Part shown: positions 9,135-18,085 of the stretch, one piece after another | Layout: each line of letters opens with the position of its first letter | How positions within the stretch are numbered: the first letter of the stretch is position 1 | Program-made: the position numbers and the translations under genes | Assembly: GCA_947498455.1 (NCBI GenBank) | Contig: CANMKK010000024.1 | Location: 16,040 to 80,039 of the forward strand | DNA length: 64,000 nt | Direction: 5' to 3' | Origin: an uncultured Aquimarina sp. | GTDB lineage: Bacteria; Bacteroidota; Bacteroidia; Flavobacteriales; Flavobacteriaceae | Notes under the pieces: generated by a model | Told to the model about the DNA's origin: nothing | The model's database searches: none | What the model saw: only the letters and a program-made list of their open reading frames with translations

Positions 9135-9635
9135 ATGATATCAGAAATAGAAAAATCATTAAATGATCAAATAAAATACGAAGCCAAAGCTTCTGCACAA
9201 TACCTATCTATGGCTTGTTGGGCGGATATAAATGGCTATAATGGAGTAGCAGAATTCTTCTATACACAATCAGAGGAAGAACGTGTTCATATGACTAAAT
9301 TGGTAAAGTTTATTAATGAACGAAATGGAAAAGCTGTGATTCCGGCAATAGAGAAACCAAGAGATGATTTTAAAAGTTTACTAGAATTGTTCGAAATTTT
9401 TCTTGAAAGTGAAGAGTTTGTAACCGCTCAGATAAATAATGTAATATTTCAATGTTTAGAGTATAAAGATTATAATGTACATAACTTTATGCAATGGTAT
9501 GTGTCAGAACAGTTAGAGGAAGAAGCTACGGCACGTACATTATTAGATAAATTAAAGATTATTGGAGAAGATAAGTCTGGACACTATTTATTCGATAGAG
9601 ATATAAATACTTTACAAGCTGCTAATAATGAGTAG
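9135..9635 (+). CDS. Non-haem ferritin
   Basis: Iron-storage four-helix-bundle protein, 166 residues from the ATG at 9135. Ferroxidase ligands are visible: Glu in QIKYEAKAS, the E-E-R-x-H set in QSEEERVHM, and EEEATAR on the later helix; NFMQWYVSEQLEEE is the classic bacterial ferritin signature. An in-frame ATG at 9093 has a good AGGAG sequence before it and would add 14 residues. The internal start matches the usual ferritin N terminus (ISEIEKSLNDQIKYEA) and is preferred, though the longer form cannot be excluded. Its neighbour is the Cys-rich small protein with an iron-box promoter. Confidence 0.92.
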   Translation: MISEIEKSLNDQIKYEAKASAQYLSMACWADINGYNGVAEFFYTQSEEERVHMTKLVKFINERNGKAVIPAIEKPRDDFKSLLELFEIFLESEEFVTAQINNVIFQCLEYKDYNVHNFMQWYVSEQLEEEATARTLLDKLKIIGEDKSGHYLFDRDINTLQAANNE

Positions 9636-9678
9636 TATGATGTAATGTTTTGTTAATAAGTATATAAAATAAAATAAG

Positions 9679-9706
9679 AGATTCCTTTTTCGGGAATCTT
9701 TTTTTA
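9679..9706 (+). terminator. Terminator after ferritin
   Basis: AGATTCC and GGAATCT pair around TTTTTCG, followed by a T-run. Confidence 0.8.
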
Positions 9707-9709
9707 TTT

Positions 9710-9745
9710 TATTTTTGTGCTTTATTTAGATTTAATAAAAATTAA
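9710..9745 (+). promoter_or_regulatory. Promoter with iron-box-like operator for the small Cys-rich gene
   Basis: A TATTTTTG at 9710-9717 fits the -7 consensus. Directly after it, 9721-9745 carries TTATTTAGATTTA followed by ATAAAAATTAAA, which matches the element at 1291-1315 at all but about four of 25 positions. It ends one base before the start codon at 9746, so a bound repressor would cover the transcription start and leader. Confidence 0.5.
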
Positions 9746-9895
9746 ATGATTGCACAAAATTCAGATACTACTGTTTTATATGCTTCTTGCGTATTAATGA
9801 ATTGTGAGGTTAGTTGTGGTGGGAAAAAGAAAAAATGCTGTAAAAAGTATAAAAAGAAAGGAAAGAGTAATTGTAAAAAATGCCCTAAACTATAA
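9746..9895 (+). CDS. 49-residue Cys- and Lys-rich small protein
   Basis: A small open frame that starts with ATG and encodes 49 residues: a weakly hydrophobic first half (VLYASCVLMNCEVSC), then a strongly basic tail. It has seven Cys (15, 20, 24, 31, 32, 43, 46) and 14 Lys; paired CC and a CKKCP end suggest a metal-binding or disulfide-rich peptide. It lies between the ferritin terminator and the convergent kinase gene and has its own promoter overlapping an iron-box-like site. These points support a real gene tied to iron or metal stress. I do not recognise a named family. The hydrophobic start could be a degenerate export signal. Confidence 0.6.
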   Translation: MIAQNSDTTVLYASCVLMNCEVSCGGKKKKCCKKYKKKGKSNCKKCPKL

Positions 9896-9920
9896 CCGTT
9901 ATATTTAGGAGAAGCTATTT

Positions 9921-12209
9921 TTAGATAAGAGTGTCATTAATTGATGGTATGTTCTTACGTATTATGTCATCTAGCGTGTTTTTACTGAGTGGTTTATTTA
10001 TAGTATCATTCATACCAGCAGCTTTGCATTTTTCTTCTATCTCTTCTAATTCTGATGCTGTAAGAGCAATAATAGGAACAGATATATTTGTTTTTCTAAT
10101 AAGTTTGGTAGCTTCATAACCATTAAGAAGTGGCATATTAAGATCCATTAAAATAAGATCAAAATTTTCCTTTTTCACTATTTCTACCGCCTTCATCCCA
10201 TCCTCTGCAATAGTACAATCATAGCCTAAATTGTACAATAAATTACGAGTGACAATTTGATTAATTTTGTTATCCTCTACAATAAGAATAGACTTATGAT
10301 TTGTCATAAAGGTACTTTTGTGATAATTGGGTAACACATAGCTATTTTCCAAAGTTGTTTGTAGGCTTAAAGTAAAGTTTAATTTCGTGCCTTTCCCATG
10401 TGTACTATCTAAGTATATTTGACTATCCATAATTTGTAAAAGTTTTTTTACAATAGATAACCCTAATCCTGTTCCATCTAATTTATCTAACTCACGATTT
10501 ATTTGAGAAAATTTTTCAAAAACAAGCTCTTTTTTATTATCAGGTATTCCAATTCCATTATCTTCAATTTCAAATAATATATCCGCAGTATTATCTTCTA
10601 TAGCAATCAACTTTACCCGTAACCAGACCTTGCCATTTTCGGTATATTTTATAGCATTACCAACGAGATTTATTAATATTTCGGTTAAACGAAGAGAATC
10701 AACTAGCAACGATTTTGGTAGCTTGTCATCAATTTCTAATATGAGCTCATTATGATGACTATTAGCTTGATAATTGAAGGAGTTTAATAAATTTTGGCAT
10801 AGTTCTTTAAGATTAACAGGTTTTTTATGCAACTTTATTTTTTGAGACTCAATTTCTCCAATCTTAAGTACATTGTTAATCAGATTAAGTAGATAATCTC
10901 CAGAGAATTTTAAAGATTTTAATAATTTCTTATGTTTTTTTAGAACTTCAGTATCATCAAGTAATAGGGAAGTAATTCCTATTACTCCATACAGAGGAGT
11001 TCTAAGCTCATGACTAACGGTAGAGATAAATTGAGATTTTATTTGTGTAAGTTTTTCTGCTTTTGATTTTGCAGTAAGCAATTCTTCATTTTTTTCTTTT
11101 AGATGTAAACTTAAAGTTTTTTTGGAGCGATACGCTTGTAGGAGTAGAAAAATAGTTCCTAACATGATCATAATTCCAATAGCCGAAATTATGATTATAG
11201 TTCTGTTATTTTTGGCAAGGTTCGTTTGATATTCTCTCTCTTTTTTTACCTCTTTTAGTTCTCTTTCATATTCATCAACATTAAAGTTGATTTTTGTGAC
11301 TTCTATCTGCTCCAGTTTTAATTTTTCTTGAATTTCCTGAAAAGAATTAAGATTTTGAAATGCTTTTTTATAATCATTAGTATTTTTATATAATTCGGCA
11401 CGAGCCTTATAGATCAATAACAGTTGTCTAAACATATTGTTTTGGAATGCTACATCTAGAGCTTTGTTAAGATAAGCTTCGGCAAGCTGGTTCTCATTCT
11501 TGCTTAAAAAGTATCGACCTTTCAGGTATTTTATTTCACAATCTCCTTGTAGGTCATTACTTTTTTTTATCATTTCTTCTGATAATGAAAGATAATGGTG
11601 CGCTTTTTCATATTCACTCAAGTAAGTATAAGACCTCGCTAAATTAAGTGTTGCGGCGAGAGGAGAATATTTATCAAAAGATTTCCCTGTTTCCAAAGAC
11701 TTTTTGTAATATAAAACAGAGGATTTTAAATTTTTATTGTCAATTGCTGAATTGCCTAGTCCTATATATATATAAGCTATTAAGTATAGATTATTACATA
11801 GTTTAGCATGCTTTAATGCCTTTTTATAATTTTCTTCTGCAGCATTAAAATCCGAAATAACATCATAATTAGCAGCAATAGCATAATAAGACTCTGATAT
11901 ATAATATTCATTTTTTAATTGATGTGCATAATTAGCAGCCATAACAGCATACTCTAAGGATTCTTTAACCTTAAAATCATCAAATAATAGATTAGATGAT
12001 TTGTTTAATAGAAAATCTAGACTGTCATTTTTAGGGAAAGTGATTTCTTTCTGATTTTGTGCATAACATAAACTATGTAGCATAAAATAAATAAAAATCA
12101 ATACTTTTTTAGTAAAACGTATTTTTAGGAAATAGGCTGTATATATTGTATTTTTCAAGGCAAAACTTTTAAAAATAACAAGACCACAAGAAAGATTATA
12201 GTAACACAA
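9921..12209 (-). CDS. Hybrid sensor histidine kinase/response regulator with TPR sensor region
   Basis: A 762-residue protein. Order: N-terminal signal or anchor (about 33-50, ending in SLCYAQ), TPR-like helical repeats (about 70-295), coiled coil, one transmembrane helix (about 336-358), HisKA with phospho-acceptor His400 (VSHELRTPLYG), HATPase (N514/N518, DNGIGIP at 550, GTGLGLS at 579) and a receiver domain (E645/D646, phospho-acceptor D689 in LILMDLNMP, K at the end of ALTA). The periplasmic TPR sensor plus HK plus REC layout is common in Bacteroidota. There is no separate output domain, so it probably passes phosphate onward or competes for it. The start is uncertain: Met43 is a plausible alternative but would leave a very short signal. 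Confidence 0.88.
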   Translation of the reverse strand: MCYYNLSCGLVIFKSFALKNTIYTAYFLKIRFTKKVLIFIYFMLHSLCYAQNQKEITFPKNDSLDFLLNKSSNLLFDDFKVKESLEYAVMAANYAHQLKNEYYISESYYAIAANYDVISDFNAAEENYKKALKHAKLCNNLYLIAYIYIGLGNSAIDNKNLKSSVLYYKKSLETGKSFDKYSPLAATLNLARSYTYLSEYEKAHHYLSLSEEMIKKSNDLQGDCEIKYLKGRYFLSKNENQLAEAYLNKALDVAFQNNMFRQLLLIYKARAELYKNTNDYKKAFQNLNSFQEIQEKLKLEQIEVTKINFNVDEYERELKEVKKEREYQTNLAKNNRTIIIISAIGIMIMLGTIFLLLQAYRSKKTLSLHLKEKNEELLTAKSKAEKLTQIKSQFISTVSHELRTPLYGVIGITSLLLDDTEVLKKHKKLLKSLKFSGDYLLNLINNVLKIGEIESQKIKLHKKPVNLKELCQNLLNSFNYQANSHHNELILEIDDKLPKSLLVDSLRLTEILINLVGNAIKYTENGKVWLRVKLIAIEDNTADILFEIEDNGIGIPDNKKELVFEKFSQINRELDKLDGTGLGLSIVKKLLQIMDSQIYLDSTHGKGTKLNFTLSLQTTLENSYVLPNYHKSTFMTNHKSILIVEDNKINQIVTRNLLYNLGYDCTIAEDGMKAVEIVKKENFDLILMDLNMPLLNGYEATKLIRKTNISVPIIALTASELEEIEEKCKAAGMNDTINKPLSKNTLDDIIRKNIPSINDTLI

Positions 12210-12645
12210 AAATCTTTTTAATGCAGCATTATTTTTTTATATGGTATTAAATCATCTCTTATAGATTAAGCCCTTTACGTCTTTTTAATAATACGAAGGT
12301 GTGATTTGAGTAAACTTCGTATGATAAAAGGCAGTAATTTACTGAAAATAAAATAATTATTAAGGATAACATGAATAAATGTAAATAAGTATATTCTTAA
12401 TTATAATTTTTTTAGATGTTACCCAGAATTTAGTAGGAAGAGTAAAATTTTAAGAAAAAATAAAAAAACATTACTGTCCAATTAAAATAAATCAAGACTT
12501 CTTTTGGAAGGTTCAATTCAGTATTGCTATATAGAACTAAGAGAAACTTTTGATAATGATATATCTAGAAAATGATTTTTTTTGTCCTATTATCAAAACT
12601 ATATTCGTCATACTATTAGATATTAATTAAAATCAAACAAATCGT
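12210..12645. other. Intergenic region with one small inverted repeat
   Basis: AT-rich spacer between the divergent kinase and YCII genes. ATACGAAG (12291-12298) and CTTCGTAT (12315-12322) form an 8-bp inverted repeat 16 bp apart, a possible operator. No open frame or RNA gene was recognised. Confidence 0.4.
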
Positions 12646-12996
12646 ATGAAACAATTTATGTTACTTTTTAAAGGAGGAGATGAAACATGGGATGCTAAAT
12701 CTCCAGAAGAACAACAAGAGCATATGAAGCATTGGATGGAATGGATTGACGAAAAGGCTCAAGAGGATAAATATGTCGGGGGGGAACGGTTGTATCCACA
12801 AGTAAATATAATCCATCCCGGAGCAGAAAAGGTAACCGATAGATCCTTAGCAGAGGCTAAAGAAGTGGTAGGTGGATATATCATAATAAAAGCTAAAACT
12901 TTTGATGAAGCAACTCAATTTGCAAAAAGGTGCCCAGGTTTACATTGGGATTCTTATGTAGAGGTTAGAGAAGTTTGGCCAGATGATGTTGAATAA
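12646..12996 (+). CDS. YCII-related (DGPF) domain protein 1
   Basis: A 116-residue protein of the YCII/DGPF family (ferredoxin-like fold): MKQFMLLFKGGDETWDAKSPEEQQEHMKHWMEWIDE at the start, then VVGGYIIIKAKTFDEATQFAKRCPGL and a final EVREVWP. Such proteins are regularly encoded next to ECF42-type sigma factors, as here (two copies, then the sigma gene), and are thought to be part of that signalling system. Enzyme activity is not established. The 16-bp gap to the next gene points to an operon. Confidence 0.88.
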   Translation: MKQFMLLFKGGDETWDAKSPEEQQEHMKHWMEWIDEKAQEDKYVGGERLYPQVNIIHPGAEKVTDRSLAEAKEVVGGYIIIKAKTFDEATQFAKRCPGLHWDSYVEVREVWPDDVE

Positions 12997-13012
12997 TTAA
13001 AAAATAATAAAA

Positions 13013-13357
13013 ATGAAAGAATTTTTATTCCTCATAAGAGGAGGTGAAGAAAAGTATCAAGAGAGCTCTCCAGAAGAAATGCAAAAGCATATGGAGCATT
13101 GGCAAGAATGGATGGGAGGATTGGCAAAAAATGAGCAACTTCAGGGAGGACAACCTCTTATGGATGAAGGAAAAACTTTAGTTGAAAAAGGAGCTATAGT
13201 AATTGATAGACCTTTTGCAGAAGGTAAAGATTCGGTAGGGGGGTATCTTATTATTAAAGCAGATTCATTAGAGCAAGCAACTAATATAGCAAAAGGTTGT
13301 CCTAGTTTTGAATATGGATGTAGTGTAGAGGTTCGTGAAATTAGTCCGATGGGATAA
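13013..13357 (+). CDS. YCII-related (DGPF) domain protein 2
   Basis: A 114-residue paralogue of the preceding gene, with the same layout (MKEFLFLIRGGEEKYQESSPEEMQ, VGGYLIIKADSLEQATNIAKGCP, EVREISP). The two genes probably arose by tandem duplication and have since diverged. The conserved His-Trp (HWQEWM) in helix 1 and the Asp before PFAEGKD are retained. It lies 8 bp before the sigma factor gene. Confidence 0.88.
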   Translation: MKEFLFLIRGGEEKYQESSPEEMQKHMEHWQEWMGGLAKNEQLQGGQPLMDEGKTLVEKGAIVIDRPFAEGKDSVGGYLIIKADSLEQATNIAKGCPSFEYGCSVEVREISPMG

Positions 13358-13365
13358 TATTTTTT

Positions 13366-14643
13366 TTGGAAAATCAAGAACATATACATAGCGAATTAAA
13401 CCATCTTTTTAGGCAAGAGTCTGGAAAGATGGTTGCTGTTTTAATTAAAATTTTTGGTACAGAAAATTTTCAAATAGCCGAAGATGTAGTACAGGATGCA
13501 TTAGTTAGTGCTTTGGAAACTTGGAAATTTAGAGGAATACCCGATAATCCAAAAGCTTGGTTATATCGTACAGCCAAAAATAAAGCTATTGATATTATAC
13601 GTAGAAAAAAGCATAGCAAGACTATCGATTTTTCTGATCCTGAGCGAAAACTATTAACTTCAGAGTATACATTAGCAAGTACGATGAATGAATTTTGGAA
13701 AGAGCAACGTATAAAAGATGATTTTTTGGCAATGATGTTTGCTTGCTGTCATCCAAATATCTCTCGGGAAAATCAAATCACTTTTATACTTAAATCATTA
13801 TGCGGGTTTAGTGCCAAAGAAGTAGCAAGGTCTTTCCTTACTACTGAAGATACAATATCTAAACGTTTATATAGAACTAAAGAATATTTTAGAAAACATA
13901 AAATTCGTCTCGAAATGCCATTGCCCCAAGAGATTGGTTCTAGAACCAATGCGGTTCTGAGTGCTATCTATTTAATATTTAATGAAGGATATAATTCCAC
14001 TCATGTAGATCAGTTAATACGAAGAGATTTAATTACTCAAGCCATGCTTTTATGTAGATCACTTACATGCGAGGAACAAACACAATTGCCAGAAGTATAT
14101 GCATTAATGGGGTTAATATGTTTTCATGCAGCAAGAGTAGATAGTCGAATAACCGAAGAAGGCGAGTTAATTTTATTGTCAGATCAAGATAGGAGTATCT
14201 GGGATTCTGAGCTTGTTAGAATAGGAGATGATTACCTAAATAAAGCAGCTTTCGGAAATAAATTAACTACATATCACATAGAAGCAGCAATTGCATACCA
14301 ACATTGTATAGCAACAAGTTATGCAACTACTAATTGGGAAAAGATTTTGGGATACTATGATATATTACTAAATATAGAGAATGATCCAGTTGTATTTTTA
14401 AACAGGTGTTTAGTAATTTTAGAATTGAATGGTCCTGAGAAAGCGTTACTATCTATACAAGAGATACAGAATAATAAAGTGATTTGTAAATATTATTTGT
14501 ATTACGCTATACTTGGAGAAATTCATGAGCGTTTGGGAAATATGAGTAAAGCGGTCGAAAATTACCGAATAGCGATTAAAAAGACTCATTCAAAACCAGG
14601 AAAGCAGTGCTTAAACCAAAAAATAGCCCGTATCCTAGACTAA
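13366..14643 (+). CDS. ECF42-type RNA polymerase sigma factor
   Basis: A 425-residue sigma-70 family factor. Sigma region 2 (residues 6-75, including the WKFRGIPDNPKAWLYRTAKNKAID segment) and region 4 (about 105-165, LKSLCGFSAKEVARSFLTTEDTISKRLYR) are followed by a long C-terminal TPR-like extension (about 180-425), which is diagnostic of the ECF42 group. No anti-sigma gene is present, as is usual for this group; the C-terminal extension is thought to control activity. The start is TTG at 13366, 8 bp after the YCII gene, with no ATG in frame nearby. The partner YCII genes are likely targets or co-regulators. Confidence 0.9.
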   Translation: MENQEHIHSELNHLFRQESGKMVAVLIKIFGTENFQIAEDVVQDALVSALETWKFRGIPDNPKAWLYRTAKNKAIDIIRRKKHSKTIDFSDPERKLLTSEYTLASTMNEFWKEQRIKDDFLAMMFACCHPNISRENQITFILKSLCGFSAKEVARSFLTTEDTISKRLYRTKEYFRKHKIRLEMPLPQEIGSRTNAVLSAIYLIFNEGYNSTHVDQLIRRDLITQAMLLCRSLTCEEQTQLPEVYALMGLICFHAARVDSRITEEGELILLSDQDRSIWDSELVRIGDDYLNKAAFGNKLTTYHIEAAIAYQHCIATSYATTNWEKILGYYDILLNIENDPVVFLNRCLVILELNGPEKALLSIQEIQNNKVICKYYLYYAILGEIHERLGNMSKAVENYRIAIKKTHSKPGKQCLNQKIARILD

Positions 14644-14768
14644 ACCTTAATTTAAGGGAATCTAGGCATGGATAGAGAGGTAACAAAGTAAAAATAATTG
14701 TATATTTTAGATAACACTATAAATATTATTTTTTACTAAATAAAATCTATTATCAAAACAATACAATC

Positions 14769-15521
14769 TTGAAACCAATCCACACAATTGATGATGTTAT
14801 TATAACCTTAGATGATATTATTAAACAATCAGAATCAGAAGGAAGTACATTGGGGTATTTTGCAACTTTATATAGAAAAGTTACAATTAAAGTAAAAGCA
14901 GGAATAGAGAATAAAATCTTTGACAACAATCCCAGGATGGAAAAACTTGATGTAATATTTGCGACTAGATATCTGGAGGCATATTATGCATATAAGAAGA
15001 ATATGCCTGTTACAAAATCTTGGAAGGAAGCATTTGATTTATCTAAGAATTATTGGCCAATTGTGTTACAGCATTTATTGATAGGAATGAATGCACATAT
15101 TAATTTAGATTTAGGTATTGCAGCGGCAGAAGTTTGTAAGGGCGAGGAAATAGAAAGCCTGAAAGATGATTTTGATAGAATAAATGAAATTCTATCTTCT
15201 TTAGTACTTGATGTAGAAAATGATTTGACAGAAATTTGGCCAACATTAAAGAAGATATTGAAGCATACTCGCAATGTTGATAATTTTTTGATTGATTTTA
15301 GTATGGAATTGGCAAGAGATGGAGCTTGGGAGTTTGCCAAAGAAATATTTAATACACCAGATAATCAAGTGGGCAAACTTATTGCGTTACGAGATATAAA
15401 AGTAGCAAAAAATGGCAAAATAATTACAAACCCCGGGATTATTACAGGTGTTATTTTAGGTATGATAAGAATAGGTGAAAAAGGCACAGTATCAGATAAG
15501 ATTAATGATCTTAGAAACTAA
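14769..15521 (+). CDS. DUF5995 family protein
   Basis: A 250-residue soluble protein with the DUF5995 pattern: IDDVIITLDDIIKQSESEGS, LGYFATLYRKVTIKVKAGI, RMEKLDVIFATRYLEAYYAY, then LLIGMNAHINLDLGIAAAEV. The conserved Asn-His-Asp residues of the last motif could bind a metal, but no function is known. The start is the TTG at 14769; the next in-frame ATG (about 14937) would remove the conserved N-terminal helices. It follows the sigma gene by 125 bp and may be an independent unit. Confidence 0.75.
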   Translation: MKPIHTIDDVIITLDDIIKQSESEGSTLGYFATLYRKVTIKVKAGIENKIFDNNPRMEKLDVIFATRYLEAYYAYKKNMPVTKSWKEAFDLSKNYWPIVLQHLLIGMNAHINLDLGIAAAEVCKGEEIESLKDDFDRINEILSSLVLDVENDLTEIWPTLKKILKHTRNVDNFLIDFSMELARDGAWEFAKEIFNTPDNQVGKLIALRDIKVAKNGKIITNPGIITGVILGMIRIGEKGTVSDKINDLRN

Positions 15522-15661
15522 TTTAATGAAGTAAATCAAGTAAGAGTTTAAGCAATAATTGATATCGAAGCTCTAAAAAATAAAAAATATGTAAATATAT
15601 AGGTAACATTTTAAAGAGTTCTTACATTAATATGTAGTACTAAACGAATAAATATTTACAT

Positions 15662-17260
15662 ATGATGACAAAGAATTTACTAAAAGTGTTTTTATTATCT
15701 CTGGCAATACTTGCGTATTCCTGCAGCCCTGAAGATGGAGCAAATGGTTTGGATGGTATAGATGGTATAGACGGAGAAGATGGCGATGACGGAGAAGATG
15801 GCGATGACGGAGAAGATGGCGATGATGCCACCAACGGAGGGGTCACCTACTTAATTCTAACAGGAGATATCACCAATGAGGAAGCTACTGAAAAAATACA
15901 TGATAAAGTAGGGGTGAATACTCAGTTTATCAAAATTCAAAATACAACAAATCTTACTCAAGTAGACTTACCTGAAATTTCTGAAGCAGTAGAAATAGAC
16001 ATAAGGAATAATGCAGTGTTGACTAAAGTAAGTTTGCCAAATTTAGAAACTATAATTACTTCCTTGAAAGTATATTCCAATGAAGTTTTAACCGAATTAG
16101 AAATTCCAATATTAACAAGTGCGGATTTATTTTTCGTAGATAAAAACAAAGCTTTATCAAGAATTAGTGCCCCTTTATTAAAAGAATTTTCTCAAATAGA
16201 TATTAAGAATAATGATGAGATTGTAGAAATCTATTTTCCGGAGTTAGAGTCTGTAATTAATAAATATGACTCTAATTTTACTATTAGAAATAATAGTAAT
16301 TTGGTAACATTGTTAATTCCTAAATTATTAGAAATTCAAACAATGTATATTAGTCAAAACTCAAGTTTAATGTCAATACAAGCGGATTCATTATCTCGTT
16401 TAGGTTCATTAAACATCAGTGATAATAGTGCATTACAGAATGTGAGTTTTTCATTGTTAAAGGGAATCGGATCTATCCAATTGGATAATAATGAAGCATT
16501 AACATCAATTGATTTTTCTACAGTGGAACAGCTAAATAGTTTTTACCTTGCTAGAAATAATAGCTTAGAGTCTTTTTCATTTCCAATGATGAGTGTAATG
16601 GGATATTTTGAAGATGATACAATTGTAGTTGAAGGCGGAACTCATTATAATAGTTTTGAGATCATTAATAATGATAAACTTGTGAGTTTTGACATGCCTG
16701 TTTTAACAGAAGTTAAGGGCGGACTTTTTATATATGAAAATGAGCTTTTAGAAGTTATTGGACTTGAGAAAACGATTGCCCGTATGGGTGCGATCTCTAT
16801 AAGAGAAAACCCAAGTATTGAAACAGTTAATTTTGAGAAGTTAACAGAAATGAATGGGAGTTTGAATATTAGTTTTAATGATAACATAAAAAGTATCAAC
16901 TTTTCAGAATTAAAATCGATTACAGATGAAAATCCTGAACCTTCAATAGGAATACAAAATAATGCAAAATTAGAAGAAGTTGCTTTCCCTGTATTAGAAA
17001 CTGTGAGCAAAGATTTATATTTTGATTATAATAATTCATTGACGAGTTTTGATTTTTCTTCTATTATCAGTTTTAGTTCTATATGGTTTTATAGTGCTCC
17101 CTTATCCAGTGTGTCAATAAATAATTTATTAAGTCAATTAGTTTCTATAAACCCGGTAATAACGGATAAGGTGATATACCTTGCAGGAACAGCGTCTGGT
17201 CAGGGTATTACGGATGCACAAACTTTAAGAGATAATGGAAATGAAGTTTACTTATTATAA
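15662..17260 (+). CDS. Lipoprotein with collagen-like stretch and leucine-rich/receptor-L-like repeats
   Basis: A 532-residue predicted lipoprotein (lipobox LAYSC, Cys20). A short collagen-like Gly-x-x region follows (about 25-58: GLDG, IDG, EDGDDG units), then roughly fifteen degenerate repeats of 20-25 residues, each ending in a pattern like NNSNLVTLLIP. The latter resembles receptor-L/BspA-type beta-solenoid repeats of surface proteins. Within the DNA an 18-bp unit (GATGGCGATGACGGAGAA) repeats almost perfectly three times at 15779-15830, a likely slippage site. A cell-surface adhesion or recognition role is inferred. A strong terminator follows at 17316. Confidence 0.75.
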   Translation: MMTKNLLKVFLLSLAILAYSCSPEDGANGLDGIDGIDGEDGDDGEDGDDGEDGDDATNGGVTYLILTGDITNEEATEKIHDKVGVNTQFIKIQNTTNLTQVDLPEISEAVEIDIRNNAVLTKVSLPNLETIITSLKVYSNEVLTELEIPILTSADLFFVDKNKALSRISAPLLKEFSQIDIKNNDEIVEIYFPELESVINKYDSNFTIRNNSNLVTLLIPKLLEIQTMYISQNSSLMSIQADSLSRLGSLNISDNSALQNVSFSLLKGIGSIQLDNNEALTSIDFSTVEQLNSFYLARNNSLESFSFPMMSVMGYFEDDTIVVEGGTHYNSFEIINNDKLVSFDMPVLTEVKGGLFIYENELLEVIGLEKTIARMGAISIRENPSIETVNFEKLTEMNGSLNISFNDNIKSINFSELKSITDENPEPSIGIQNNAKLEEVAFPVLETVSKDLYFDYNNSLTSFDFSSIISFSSIWFYSAPLSSVSINNLLSQLVSINPVITDKVIYLAGTASGQGITDAQTLRDNGNEVYLL

Positions 17261-17315
17261 TTAAATTTAAATAAAGTGGATTAGATTAAAAAACACTATA
17301 AAATATTACTAAGTA

Positions 17316-17362
17316 AAAGCTGGTGAATTCTAACATAATAATAGAATTTACCAGCTTTTTTT
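17316..17362 (+). terminator. Terminator after the repeat lipoprotein
   Basis: A 17-bp stem (left arm 17316-17332 beginning AAAGCTGGT, right arm 17342-17358 ending ACCAGCTTT, one G-T pair) with an AT loop and a T-run. Confidence 0.88.
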
Positions 17363-17370
17363 GGTTGGTT

Positions 17371-17476
17371 ATACGATTTATGGATAAGAAGTTCGTATAA
17401 AGAGTTTGAATTATTTTATACATTAATCTAGTGCAAAAGAAACGAACTATATTCGAAAGTTTTATGCGTAAATCGT
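17371..17476 (+). repeat. Dispersed palindromic repeat, family R2, copy 1
   Basis: It begins ATACGATTTATGGATAAG, then AAGTTCGTATAAAGAGTTT, passes AGTGCAAAAGAAACGAAC and ends with CGTAAATCGT. The ends ACGATTTA and TAAATCGT are inverted. Related copies lie at 21523-21597 (same strand) and 27964-28120 (opposite strand), with short end-only versions at 47576 and 52414. There is no coding capacity. Confidence 0.65.
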
Positions 17477-18085
17477 GTTCCTTAGATCGTTGTATGGTGT
17501 CTTTGTAAGGTCATTTTCTAAGTTCAGCTTTGGATATTTTTCCTAGCATAACTAGCCTATAAGAATATTAGGCAGAATATGAAAAGGAAACTTATACTTC
17601 ATGTTAGAGTTTAATTATAGTAAAATTTTTACTTTAGTTTTCATTTTTATAATAATGAAAGTATACTATTGAATTTGTCAAATAGAGGTTGTAGTTGTAA
17701 TAAAAAAAGCCTGAAAGATAAAATTGTCACTAGAATTTGGATACTTCCACTATTGTCAGAAATGTATACAATTACATTTTACTATTTTTATTTCGCCCGT
17801 TTCTGACTGGCCCATATCCAAAGAGAGCATTTTTTTGACTTTAGTATCTCTTAGGCTTTCTTTATTGAAATATTAATTTAACTAACACAAACTCTCATAA
17901 TATTCAATAGTATCTTTTTCAAAGGTATACTATGTAATGATATTTGTAAAGGGTGAAAAGACTAATTTTTAAGGGGTTTATTCCCTTTTTTTAGTCTTAA
18001 TTTTTTAGTTGATGATAGCTTTAATTATTATTTGTGACTCGAGAAAAAGTTTTGAAATTTAAGTCAATTATATAAAGAAGATTTT
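17477..18085. other. Intergenic region without recognised genes
   Basis: About 600 bp of AT-rich sequence between the R2 repeat and the PAP2 gene. Frames are short and show no protein-like composition. No RNA gene was recognised. Confidence 0.4.

Noticed and set aside
15640..15846. Antisense Ser-Pro repeat frame (SPSSPSSPS)
   Set aside because: It is the complement of the collagen-like EDGDDG repeat on the plus strand and has no start signal or family.
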